64,000 bases of DNA, taken from assembly GCA_051453625.1 (NCBI GenBank), contig JBOZIK010000001.1, positions 182,465,677 to 182,529,676 on the forward strand, in the 5' to 3' direction. The stretch comes from Welwitschia mirabilis. Taxonomy: Eukaryota; Gnetophyta; Gnetopsida; Welwitschiales. How positions within the stretch are numbered: position 1 is the first letter of the stretch; each line of letters starts with the position of its first letter. The notes below the pieces were generated by a model that was given only the letters and a program-made list of their open reading frames with translations, searched no databases and was not told the DNA's origin. This document shows, in pieces, positions 24,661 through 34,645 of this stretch. Made by a program: the position numbers and the translations under genes.

Positions 24661-24799
24661 AATTTTTAAATTATAACAAAATTGTTATTTATGTAAAAAG
24701 ATAAAATAAAAAGGGATTGAAAGATTTTTGTCTTTATTAATGAATTTATCACTTTTCTCTATAAAATTATAGTGCCTAATGAAGAGAAAATAAAACAGA

Positions 24800-26045
24800 T
24801 TTTTGAAATGAATTTCATAGTACAAAATATGCTATCCACTCAAGAGTTAATAAGATGTACAAAGATATCAAAAAATATTTTTGATGATGAGGACTAAAGT
24901 TTGAAGTTGCTAAATTTATAGCCAAATGTATGATCTATCAACTAGTCAAAACTCAACATCAACATCCAGCTAGAGTTCCATGCTCCCATGGCATTCTAGA
25001 ATGGAAATTATAAGTAATTTGTATGGATTTTATTACAAGTTTATCCATGATTAAAAAAGGTTATGATTTCATTTTGGTAGTGGTTAATCTCTTAACCAAA
25101 AGTGCACTTTTTTTTTAGTGAAAGCAATAGATCCAGGTATAATATAGCAAAGGAATATGTTAGAAATATAGAAAATTATGTAGAGTACTTAAAATAATTA
25201 TTTTAAACAGAAAGAGTAACTTCACATCTAGATTTTAGACATCATTTCATAAATCTTTAAAAACTAATTTAAACTTAAGCACAAAATTTCATCCTCAAAT
25301 AGATGGTAAAACAAAAAGAAGAAATTAAATTTTGAAGAATTTATTAAGATCAATAATTTTAGGTTTTGGAGGATCTCAGAGGGATCATTTAGCATTGGTA
25401 AAATGCAGTAATAACAATAGCTATCAAGAGTTAATGGAACACACATCTCTTAAAGCAATATATAAAAGGAAATATAGAACAATAGTAATATGATTTGATG
25501 TAGTAGACAAGAAATTGTTTAAAGTATCATCTATTCAAGAATTAGAAGAGAAAGTGAGAATGATTAGAAAAATATTGAAAGTGGTGAGATATAGATAAGT
25601 TAAGTATGAAAATCACCAAAGAAGACATATAGAGTCCTAATAAGGAGATTATATTCATCTTAAATGCTCATTTTTTAAAGGAGTTTTTTTATTTGGTAAA
25701 AATTATCCCTAATATTTATAGGAACTTGTTAGATTATTAAAAGAATTAGACTAGTAACTTATGAATTAGCCTTACCACCACATCTATTAACTCTTCATAA
25801 TTTTTTTTACATATTTTTGTTGAGAAAACATTTAGCTGATGAAACTAAGAAAATTTCAAATTAGAAAGTAGAAATCATTCTAGATTATTTAACTAAAGCT
25901 CAACTAATTAATATTTCAGATCAAAATTAAATTAGATTATGAGGGAGAACTGTATATATTTATAAGATTCAATGGCTAGATCGACCTATAAAAGAAGAAA
26001 CATGGAAGATAAAAATAGATATTAAGTAATGAAAAATAGAGATTT
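24800..26045 (+). pseudogene. Integrase relic of element E
   Basis: The HHCC zinc region reads FHSTKYAIHSRVNKMYKDIK (24,812-24,870), then EVAKFIAKCMIYQLVKTQ (24,904-24,960); one of the two Cys has become Tyr. The core starts at ICMDFITSL (25,020-25,045) with the first catalytic Asp, then KKGYDFILVVVNLLTKSALF. The C-terminal part shows LVTYELALPPHLLTLHNFF (about 25,750) and LRKHLADETKK, and ends IQWLDRPIKEETWKI (25,965-26,010), the typical tail of Tekay/Del polyproteins. Many stops. It lies directly upstream of the 3' LTR. Confidence 0.82.
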
Positions 26046-27159
26046 TGATAAGTTTCTAGAAGGAAACTTCTTAAAGAGATGAGAAATGTCACATCCCAAT
26101 TTTTTAAAGGTTTTAAAACTTAGCCTAAAATGGTTTAAATACTTTAATAAGATAAATAAATAGTATAGTATTAATTAATATCTTAAAGACTAAAAGATTT
26201 ATTACAATAAGAAAAATATTCATGGATGATAAAAATATTGTCTTAATGACATATCTTAAAATTTATTTATTAAATATCTCATCTTGATTAATTAAATAAA
26301 AATAATTACTATTAAGTTCTTTTTCTTATTTACAATAAATAGTGATATACTTTTAATTTTTAGTATTTCTTCTTGAATATCTTATTTTAGTTAGCATTAA
26401 TTATTTATTATTAAATTTCAAAGATATAAATATTGAATTATCATGTAGCTAGCTTATTATATTTTACTTATTTTTGGAAATGCCAAAGAAATTGAATTTT
26501 GTTACTTATGCATTAATGATAAAAGCATCATTTTTATGGTTATTATTATTTATTAGCAAAATAATTTTTGGCATGATGAGTAGTTACTATATGATGAAAT
26601 ATTAAATGTACTCAGTGGTTAAGTGAAGTAATGATTGAGGATTAAAGAATTATAACCGTCTTTCTTAAGAGAGTTTTGTTTTCATATCCTTTTTGTCTTC
26701 TTTTTATAAATAGAACTCACTTTCCTTTTTTCATATCCTTTAAAACATTTTCTCTTATTAAATCCTATAAATCATAAATCTTAGAGCTTTAAAACATTAA
26801 AGTATTAATCCTTAAAGTCTTAAAGTTTTTAAAAGATTTAGAAGTTTTGCATTAAATTTTGGGTATGGTCCCTTATTCTTGTATTTTTTTTAATAATCTA
26901 CATAAGTACTTTTTTCTTAATGAGTCTACTAATTTATTGAAAATATTATACAGTTTTAGATTATATTAATTCTCTATACTAGTTTAAAATTGGTGAATAT
27001 TATTTCTTTACAAAATTTATTCTTAGATAACTTCATTTTTTAGTAGTAATTGATACCTTATTTAAAAAATTTTGGACATTATCTTGATAAAAGCTATGAT
27101 AATGGATCTCTTATCTTATTATGGTATCTTGAAAATCTTAAAAATATTTATGGAAATGA

Positions 27160-27420
27160 GAATTCCACATATCATTGAATGAGACAATGGAATATGAGAA
27201 ATCCACAAATTTCTAAACAAGGTAGTGGAGTTGATAGATTTACAGATCACCAAATGAGGCAGTGGAGTATGAGAAATCCATAAATCACTAAATAACACAC
27301 TTGTAGTGATAGATTCATTGATCATAAAATGAGGTAGTATAATATAAGAAGTCCATAAATTACTGAATAAGCAAATGAAATTGATAAATCCATAGATCAC
27401 CACATGAGGTAACGGAGAAA
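27160..27420 (+). repeat. Tandem array in element E 3' LTR
   Basis: About seven units related to AGATCACCAAATGAGGCAGTGG alternate with AGTATGAGAAATCCA-like spacers. The 110-codon open frame on the minus strand here (27,119-27,451) is merely a translation of this array, visible as a recurring LWISHTPLPHLVIC pattern. Confidence 0.85.
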
Positions 27421-27833
27421 AATATATAAATATTTCTAATTTCATTTTCATAAATCCATTACTTGTGATCTTGATCTTATCTTGTTTATCTTGAGTCTTA
27501 GGATTATTTGACCTTTGTTTTATCTACACCATACTAGGATATATGAAGATTTTAAGGTTCTTACTCTTTATTCTTAAGCTTAATAGGTGGGAAAAAAAGC
27601 TAAATTAATTTTTGAAAAGGAAATGCTTGATCCTATTACATTCAAATATTTTGGTGATGGACATACATTTTTGGTTTCCATTTTAATTGTAAAATAAGAG
27701 TTTGACAGATGGTTTTTATGCACCATTACATTTGATTTAAATTAATCAAAACTTCCCTTATTTAGGTATAGCATAGTACTATTGAAATTTATGAAAAATA
27801 TATATTTAGTGAAGAGTTCATAAATGTGTGTAT

Positions 27834-27948
27834 GTGTATATATATATATATATATTCATTATAATAATAATTTGAGTATATTACATATGAATGTATGTGT
27901 GTATACATATGTATGTGTATGTATATATAAAATTCTATATACATATAA
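27834..27948 (+). repeat. TA/TG-rich microsatellite
   Basis: An imperfect (TA)n and (TGTA)n tract (27,834-27,855 and 27,880-27,948) in the element E 3' LTR. A similar (TA)n tract is at 44,378-44,404. Confidence 0.85.
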
Positions 27949-28168
27949 TAAAAGTAAAACATCTATAAAAACCCTTTTATCTAAATGGTGAGGTAACATT
28001 TAAAAGAAAAATTGAGATCTAAAAGAAAAATCATGGCCATTCTTTAACCTTTTATTAAGGTCTAGAAAAAATTATTGAATATTTAAAATAAATATGTTAT
28101 TGTGTCAATGCTTGAAATGCAATGATTGAGATTTAATACTTGAAAAAAAGGATGGAATTGGTTTGGAT

Positions 28169-28208
28169 TGAGCTCTACTAGGATTTTAAAGCTCTACTAG
28201 GATTTTTT
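28169..28208 (+). repeat. Short tandem duplication in LINE leader
   Basis: AGCTCTACTAGGATTTT occurs twice in a row near the 5' end of the LINE. Confidence 0.8.
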
Positions 28209-28384
28209 TAATCTGGACCACAACAGGGAGTGAGGCATAAAAGGCCATGGATCAGCGGGGACAGTTTCAGTTCCTGGTCATGGTGTGTGGGGCCTATTTT
28301 GGTAGCCAAATAGTCTTTTTATAGCTAAGTTACAAAATATTTTTTATTTTTAGCTCTAATCTTCTTTTAGGGCTTTTTCAAGGG

Positions 28385-29090
28385 GTTTTACCCCAATATG
28401 GAGAAGACTCAGTTCTCCAAGAAAGGGAAATCCTTCATTTTGGAAATTAATGAAGATGCCTACTATGATATTTAAAAGAAAATTAAGTATAATTTAATTA
28501 GAATTTCGTCTCATCTGGTCCATGATCAAGGCTAGATCAGATTCATGAATGGATGGTAGCTAAATGAATGCGAGTTAATAATTTCAATATTATTGCTATA
28601 CTAAAAGGGCTGGCGTTATTCTAGTTAGACAATGAATGAGATTGGGAAAGAATAATCATGAGAGAGCCTTGGTTCTTTGTGGTTTGGGATCTTGCCCTAG
28701 CTAAATGGACACTAGGGACATAATCAGAGCCAAACCTAATTAAGAGGTTACTAGTTTAGATCTGAATCCACAAGTTCTCATTAGAGTTTTGGGATGAATA
28801 TCTCTTAAATAAAATGGTTGCTTAGTTTGGTAAACTTATCAAACTAGATAGGATCACTGTCAAATAGATAAGACTAGTTTTAGTGAGATTTTATATTTGA
28901 ATAATCCTAGAGAATATAAATAAGATTTAATCTATAAAATTTAGTTCTAAATGGGGTATTTGTAAACTTAACATTACTTATGAAAACCTTTCAGTCCCTT
29001 ATATGATTTGTGAAAAATTAAGGTACATTTCAGGAAGATGTGCTCCTTCTAAAAAGAAATGTTCATATTATAGTAGAATGGTCATTTAAG
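28385..29090 (+). pseudogene. LINE ORF1 relic (DUF4283-like RNA-binding domain)
   Basis: ORF1 of plant L1 elements is an RNA-binding protein. Readable pieces: KTQFSKKGKSFILEI (28,406-28,450), AFVVCDLALAKWTLGT (28,670-28,720), IHKFSLEFWDEYLLNKM (28,766-28,815), GKLIKLDRITVK (28,832-28,868), SKWGICKLNITYENL (28,946-28,990) and SVPYMICEKLRYISGRCAPS (28,990-29,050). The order 'W-x-x-I-x-x-L-P-L-E-x-W/Y...L-x-x-I-G-x-x-I-G-x-x-x-x-x-D', then 'Y-E-x-L-P-x-x-C-x-x-C-G-x-x-G-H' is the DUF4283 plus zinc-knuckle plan. The knuckle itself is largely lost. The frame is broken by stops and at least one shift. Confidence 0.72.
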
Positions 29091-29459
29091 AGAAGAATGT
29101 AGAAAGTAGTTGATTGACATTAAGAAAAAGCAAAAATAAACTTGTATTTTTGCATGAAGATAGAACATAATTAGAGTATATGCCAACATAAGTAATGAAA
29201 GAAATACATGGATAAAAGTACTACTATTAAAAAAGAGGTGCAAAAAATGGAGTACAACCCATTTCAACCTCGTATGAAACAAGAAGGTACCCAATAACCA
29301 CAAAATAATGATGAACCTAATGAAGTGAAAACTTAAGTGAAAGGAAGGCCTAGCAATAGAACCCTTCAAGCAAGGAAAACAATAAAGAATGTGGCTAATA
29401 GCTCCCAAGCCACCATTAAAGATACACTAAGAAAATGTCAAGTATCTAGAAAGGGGAAA

Positions 29460-30150
29460 AACACCCTCAATGAATTGTCTCATATGGAATTACAAGGGAT
29501 TAGGATTATCCTACAAGACAAAAGACCCTAAGAAATCTTATAAGTTATTTTAATATTAATTTAGTTTGTGTATAGGAAATAAAGATAAAAAAATGGTATG
29601 AAAAAAGTGATTTTAGCATAGCAATGAACTTTCTTTATTGTTAAAGCCCAAGGAAATTTTGGAGGCCTCATGATCTTCACAAAAGAGAGGAAAATCTAAT
29701 TCACAACAATAAGAACCACATCACAATATTCCTAAAAAAAGAAGACTAGACTATAACAAACATTTATAGTTCCCAAAATAATCAAGATAAATCCTTTATA
29801 TTAGAAGAAGTTTAGAGGATAGTGATAGATAAATTCAAATGGCTCATCGGCGAAAATTTCAATCAATGTCTCCCTCACTGGGAAAAAATCAAGGAATAAT
29901 AACTATACTTCCAGAGGATCTTCAATCCTTAAAATTTTTTGGTAATAAATTCTCTTACAGATGTCCTTATTGCTAGATGCAAGTAGACATGATCTAATAG
30001 AAGGATAGGTAACAATCATATTATGTCTAGGATAAACAAAATACTTACTGGCAAGGATTTAGCTAAGCTCCCTCTTGAAAGTTGTGGTCTAAATAGGATA
30101 GCTTTGGATAATCATCCTATCAAACTAAGAGTGAGGACGATTTTACCCCA
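29460..30150 (+). pseudogene. LINE AP-endonuclease relic
   Basis: The endonuclease nicks the target DNA so that reverse transcription can start there. The opening strand is seen as IWNYKGLGLSYKTKDPKK (29,483-29,535), the counterpart of 'S-W-N-x-R-G-L-G'. QGNFGGLMIFTKER lies at 29,650-29,690, in the place of the 'G-x-x-G-G-L' strand. Near 29,850-29,970 there is GKNQGIITI and FGNKFSYR ('F-T/S-W/Y' region). The end LAKLPLESCGLNRIALDNHP (30,058-30,120) stands in the place of the 'S-D-H-x-P' motif, with the His kept. There are too many stops for function. Confidence 0.68.
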
Positions 30151-30769
30151 GAGAACCTTGTTTTATATGGAACTATATTGGATTAATTAGATAAAAAGTA
30201 GAGCATTGTTAGAAAAAATTTAAGCTCAGTATGATGGAAATCAACACATAACATTTTTGTATAGGGGTCTCAATACCTTAAAAGAATACATAAGAGATTG
30301 AAGAATGAAAGATAATGGGAGGTTTGAGTCAAAAGCAGAGCTTAAGGAAGAAATCCAAAGAATGTAGACTGAGCAAGAGGACAGAGGAGACCAAGATATC
30401 CATGGAACAAAGCATATCAGTGTTTAATGAAATTTTAAGGAATAAATGGTAATGAGAAAAATTATTAGATAGAACACTCAAGGATAAAATGTCTAAAAAA
30501 GGGTGATTATCACACCATGGTTTTCTTCTAGTAGACCAACCAACACAGATCAAATAATAGGATCAAAATTCTTACCATTAGAGGATAAATAATAGCAAAT
30601 AAATGTGATATAGCTAATGAAATGCAAGCCTATCTCATGAGAATATGAAAATGGAACAACATTGCCCCTTATTTTATTTCAGAGAATAAGCAAATTTCTA
30701 GTGAAGACAATTCTATGCTAGTTAAACACCTGAGTAGAGACAAAGTTTTGATTGCTTTAATGGTTATGA

Positions 30770-32060
30770 GGAATAATGAAGCCTTCATATTTAATGAGTG
30801 GATAGTTAATAAGTAAATCCTTAGGGAAATGAATATAACTAGTGTGGTTCTTATCTGTAAAAAAAAGAGGGATGCAAGAAAACTGAAGAACTTTAAGCCT
30901 TTAAGAGTTTGCAATGTTCTTTATAGAATCTTCACAAAAATCATGGTTAGCCGAATCAACCCCATACTTTCCAATGTAATTTCAGAGAAACAAGCCAACT
31001 TCATCCAATCTAGGTATATCTAAGACATACCCTCTTAACTCATCTGATTATTCATTTTATTAAGAAATATAAATTTCATCTTCTTATTACTAAGTTGGAT
31101 ATTGCTAAAGCTTATAATTTAGTTAGTTAGCAAGTGTTAAGAAGTATCTTTAGGAAAACTAGTTTTCATCAAGATATCATTAATATTTGGCTAGATATGT
31201 AGGCAATAGCCGAATTCAGTGTGGATATCAACAATCATAAATCAATTTTTTTTTAGTAGGTTGAGAATTAAGAGAAAGGGCTCCTCTGTTCCCATATCTT
31301 TTTCTCTTTGTGATAAATGTTTTATAGGTCTTCTTACGAAGAAATGGAATTATAGGAATTAGAATTAGAGGTTAAACTTTTATTAATAATCACTATGCAG
31401 ATGATATCATCATTATGATCAAGGCTTCATATCAACAAGTAAAATATATCAAAAATTTCATAAACCTTTTTCAGTAGCTATAGGTCTTTACACCAACTAG
31501 AACAAGTCTAGAATTCACACTTTGAGCAGAAATTATATCAAAGGAGGTGAAATTTCCAAAATCCTAAATGAAAATTTAGGAGACTTATAGGATATATACT
31601 TAGGAATTCCCCTTTGAAACTAGCATAAGAATCCCACTTGAAATTACATCCTTGAGTCCATTTAAAGACGACGTAACTCATGGTAGATCAATTTTCTCTC
31701 ATTAAAAGTAAAAATCATCCTCACAAACTCTTTCTTAATCTCTTCTTTCTGTTATGTAGATTCCATTATCGCCCTCCTCAAGGAATATTATTCAAAAATC
31801 AATAAGATCTTAAAGGAGTTCATCTAGTCAAGAGGTAAAGATTATAATTGAATTCATCTTTGTCAATGAGAGATCATAACCTACCCAAGAGAATCAGGAA
31901 GTTGGAGGATTCAGAAACTAAAGGGCTACATCCTTACTAGAGCATAGAAAATATTAAAAAGACTACATGAAGGAGAATAACCTTGATATGACTTAATCAA
32001 TCACAAATATAGAAATTGAAGTGCTGATTATGGAGAGTTCTACTTGAGGAAGCACCTTAG
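30770..32060 (+). pseudogene. LINE reverse transcriptase relic (YADD box present)
   Basis: The first clear motif is VVLICKKKRDARKLKNFKPL followed by RVCNVLYRIFTKIMVSRI and SEKQANFIQSRYI (30,840-31,020). ITKLDIAKAYNLVS follows (about 31,087-31,125) with the first catalytic Asp, then NNHYADDIIIMIKAS (31,387-31,430) with the intact YADD, QQVKYIKNFINLFQ, and the thumb (YLGIPL near 31,595, VKIILTNSFL near 31,710, YYSKINKILKEFI near 31,785). This is the non-LTR RT order of plant L1 elements. The 64-codon open stretch at 30,829-31,023 is the best part. Stops in the fingers and palm make it inactive. Confidence 0.88.
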
Positions 32061-32470
32061 TAAATCTTGATAACAACTTTTAGAATTAAACATCAGTTAA
32101 TCTAATTTAACCAAATAGGTTCTCTTAAAGAAATATAAAAATTATGACTCATACAATAAATGTTAGAAGGGTTAAATTATAGAAAAAAGTTAAAGTTTTT
32201 TATTAGTTAAATAACCACCATAGAGTTATAACTAGATATAAATCACTCAAGAGAGGGTTCTAAGTGGAAACAAACTTTCTTATTTACTAATCTTGTCTTG
32301 AAACTACATAGCACTTGTTTCATCAATGCACTTGAAGTAAAGAATTAATAAGCATAATAAATAAGTATTAATGGACCTATAACATCTCTAATACATAATT
32401 AGTTAATGGGATTCATTTGACATATTAGTAGATTTGGAGAATAAAAAATGATCTAATTTTCAATAACACC
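32061..32470 (+). pseudogene. LINE RT zinc-binding tail (zf-RVT-like)
   Basis: At 32,290-32,465 one frame reads CLETT*HLFHQCT*SKELI, then WTYNISNT*LVNGIHLTY and IWRIKNDLIFN. The pattern 'C-x(n)-E-T-x-x-H-L-F-x-x-C-x-W/F-S-x-x-x-W', then 'I-W-x-x-R/K-N' is the RT zinc-binding domain at the end of plant LINE ORF2. The stops fall exactly on expected Trp positions. It marks the normal C-terminus of ORF2, so what follows up to the 3' untranslated region is additional. Confidence 0.65.
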
Positions 32471-32629
32471 CCTTTACCTTTTCCTTTAAATACTGCTAGA
32501 AGGATCAAATACTACCATTTTCAAATTAGACTTATAATGGGATCTATGCCTACTATCAATCCTTTTAACCTTGGCCTCTTTAAAGGTTTCCCTATCTTGT
32601 GGGAAAAAGTATAGGCTGTGGGATGGGAA

Positions 32630-33370
32630 ACTCCTACATAATCTTAGGAGAGATCAGGGGAATGATATCGTCCCCTTTTATAGATGCTGAAGAGAAATAA
32701 ACACAACTTATAAGAGAATACCTATTAAGATAACTGAACATTCTCTATCTAGGCTTTTATAGATCCTTTCAAAAGGAGAATGTATTCCTCTTCAAAGCTG
32801 AGAACTATGTAAAGCCCTTCACTTCTTCCCTGGTGTGGTTCCTAAGTTACCAAGTGAGCAAACCAGTAGAAAGATGCTATCACCCCCATGGGGATTAGCG
32901 GTAGAACTAGTCAACTGATATTTCATTCAATCTAGGAACTACTTTGAGCTATTAGAAACTCAATTTTCTGTTTTCAAATCCTTAAAACTACGGTACCAGG
33001 TGAATTTACCCTTTTTTTTATCTAAGCACTTCAAAGGAAAGACTTCTCAAGACACTTTAGATTAGTTCTAGCTCTATGAAGAGCATCCCATGAAATTAGA
33101 ACAAGGGAGGTCCCTTCTCCTTCTCCTTGATGACACCCATATCAGACTCCTCTAAGGAGAGCTCCCAAGGGAAGAGCCAATATGGAAGCAACTCCTCATT
33201 CTGAGAGAAATGTTGTACATGGAATCTCTAATCAATGGGGGGTAACTTTGGCTCTAGAACATATAGAGGAGATGTTTATGCCCCCAACTTAATAGGATAT
33301 TGTTTATGAGCTTATCCATAAGATAGCTAAGGAGCTAGTTTAGAAACATTCATTCCTCAACACCTAGAAA
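32630..33370 (+). pseudogene. Unidentified coding-like frame between LINE ORF2 and 3' end
   Basis: One frame stays readable for about 230 codons with only scattered stops, which are mostly TGA and TAG. It includes YKRIPIKITEHSLSRLL (32,710-32,755), ALHFFPGVVPKLPSEQ, MLSPPWGLAVELVN, FELLETQFSVFKSL and EEPIWKQLLILREMLYMESL (33,175-33,235). It is richer in GC and charged residues than its surroundings. I do not recognise it. It may be part of a host transcript captured with the J-domain downstream, or a lineage-specific C-terminal extension of the LINE. Confidence 0.4.
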
Positions 33371-33541
33371 CTAGGGATGCATAACTAAACCTCCTATAAT
33401 CTAGTAAGAAACCCCAACCCTATCTAGAACTTAATCTTAGACTCTTCTTTAGTAGAAATTCAGCCTCAACCTTATGAGGACATTGATATGAATGTTGCTT
33501 GATGGGAAGTTATGCCGGTAATAATCCAAGAACTAAAGAGA

Positions 33542-33760
33542 TGGTCCTTTATCGTATTAAGAATTTTTCACAGAGCTCTCCCTTAAGCCATTAAGTCTAG
33601 CTATAGAAAGAAATCCCTAAGACTACATCTAGATAAAAATCCAGTAAGTGCTGAAGAATTCAAAAAGGTAAATCACACTTTTGAGGTGCTCTCTGATGAT
33701 ATGGGTCATTCCTTACTTGAACACAATCATCGTACTCTTTTTCCATTTTGTAAAGGATAG
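33542..33760 (+). pseudogene. DnaJ-like J-domain relic inside the LINE
   Basis: J-domains stimulate the ATPase of Hsp70 chaperones. One frame of 73 codons has a single internal stop. It reads FIVLRIFHRALP*AIKSSYR, then KKSLRLHLDKNPVSAEEFKK, then VNHTFEVLSDD, and continues to a stop at 33,758. The J-domain plan is evident: 'Y-x-V-L-G-I/V-x-R-x-A-S/P-x-x-x-I-K', 'Y-R-K-x-x-L-x-x-H-P-D-K-N-P', 'A-E-E-x-F-K-x-x-x-x-A-Y/F-E-V-L-S-D'. The essential HPD tripeptide is HLD here (CCA-to-CTA type change). The length is about one J-domain with little flanking protein. It lies between the unidentified frame and the LINE 3' untranslated region, inside the target-site duplication, so it moved with the LINE or inserted into it. 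Confidence 0.72.
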
Positions 33761-34083
33761 TAATCCTCCTTTATCCAGGTATTTCTCTTATCGTACTTAA
33801 TTTTTTACAACTTCTGATAGCTTGCGGTATTTTTGCCCCCGTTCTATTAGTAGTTCTATACATATTACTCTTCTAGATAAGTAGTTCCCCATCTTTAGTC
33901 TATTTTCTTAGGGGCGTTTTTGCCCTCATTTTTGCTCTATTTCTCAATTCACTTTTGAACATTTAGTGAAATGCTTTTTCTATTTTTTCAAATTGTTTAA
34001 TTTTCCTATCAAGCTAGTGTGATATCTCCCTCAAATGTACATTTTCTAGTTTAATATATTATCTTTTTTAAGGGGGAAAAATT
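33761..34083 (+). other. LINE 3' untranslated region
   Basis: T-rich non-coding sequence in which GCGGTATTTTTGCCCCCGTT and GGGGCGTTTTTGCCCTC form a near repeat. It ends with AAGGGGGAAAAATT just before the right target-site duplication. Confidence 0.6.
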
Positions 34084-34645
34084 AATGCAATGATCAAGAG
34101 GGAGGAGGAGATAAAGCATTAAAGGGAAACATCACATTAGATGTATATTTCTTTTGTTCATTTCTATTAAGATTGGGCTATGAGGTAACTAAATTTAGCA
34201 ATTCATTTTCAACTTTAAAAACAAGAGTTTTTAGACTATTGCAAGAGACTTTAATTTGTTACTATGTTAGAGTTTATTACATTGGCAAAGATATCAACCA
34301 TGTAAGGGGGAAAATGTTTGGGCATGGTTTTGAGTGCCATGGCCACTGCTCTTACAGAATTTAATTGAAGCACCATTAAAATGGCCACCATTCTTAAATT
34401 TTTAGCTAAAGCATCATTGAAAACATCACCATTAGAAAATATTTAAATGTGACTCACTGCCTTTATTTTTCTCTATGCATAAATCTTTGGACCTCCTTCT
34501 AATATAAATTTTAACATTTAAAATGGAGCCAAAATTTGATAAAACTAAATAAGAGTCACATGAACAATAAGGAATCATGTTAGTAAACATTGTATTAATG
34601 CTAACAGGATATGCTTATGTGTGTCATGACCACTACTTAAAAAAT
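34084..34645 (+). repeat. Element E 3' LTR, part 2 (after LINE insertion)
   Basis: Homologous to 22,190-22,970 of the 5' LTR: shared runs include GGAGATAAAG, GAGGTAACTAAATTTAG, TTTTAGACTATTGCAAGAGA and ATAAATCTTTGG. The similarity fades near 34,645. Confidence 0.8.

Larger units (their letters stand above)
26087..28131 (+). repeat. Element E 3' LTR, part 1 (before LINE insertion)
   Basis: It starts TGTCACATCCCAATTTTT and carries a plausible TATA box (TTTTATAAATAGAAC, 26,702-26,715), the tandem array, and microsatellites. It breaks off at AATGCAATGATTGAGA (28,116-28,131), where the LINE is inserted. Confidence 0.82.
28132..34083 (+). mobile_element. L1-type LINE inserted in element E 3' LTR
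   Basis: The block interrupts the LTR and is bounded by a 16-bp target-site duplication: AATGCAATGATTGAGA (28,116-28,131) and AATGCAATGATCAAGA (34,084-34,099). In order it contains a leader, ORF1 with a DUF4283-like domain, an AP endonuclease, RT with YADD box, and the zinc-binding tail of RT. Unexpected coding-like sequence ending in a J-domain relic follows, then a T-rich 3' untranslated region ending AAGGGGGAAAAATT. The poly(A) tail is short or decayed. Length is about 5.95 kb, so it is close to full length. Confidence 0.85.
20117..34645 (+). mobile_element. Element E: Tekay/Del-like Ty3/gypsy relic with long LTRs, split by a LINE
   Basis: Direct LTRs begin TGTCACATCCCAATTTTT at 20,117 and 26,087. 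The left LTR runs to about 22,970. The right one runs 26,087-28,131 and, after a LINE insertion, resumes at about 34,100-34,645, because 22,190-22,970 is homologous to 34,085-34,645. The internal region holds RT, RNase H and integrase of chromovirus (Tekay/Del) wording, but gag and most of protease are missing: only about 350 bp separate the 5' LTR from the RT linker. The sequence AGAAGGAAACTTCTTAAAGAGATGAG precedes the 3' LTR and resembles the one before the LTR at 38,979. Confidence 0.82.

Noticed and set aside
27119-27451. 110-codon open frame on the minus strand
   Set aside because: It translates the tandem array of the element E 3' LTR; the repeated LWISHTPLPH-like pattern is a product of the DNA repeat.
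29082-29408. 108-codon hydrophobic frame on the minus strand
   Set aside because: It is antisense to the ORF1-ORF2 junction of the LINE; its hydrophobicity comes from the complement of A-rich coding sequence.
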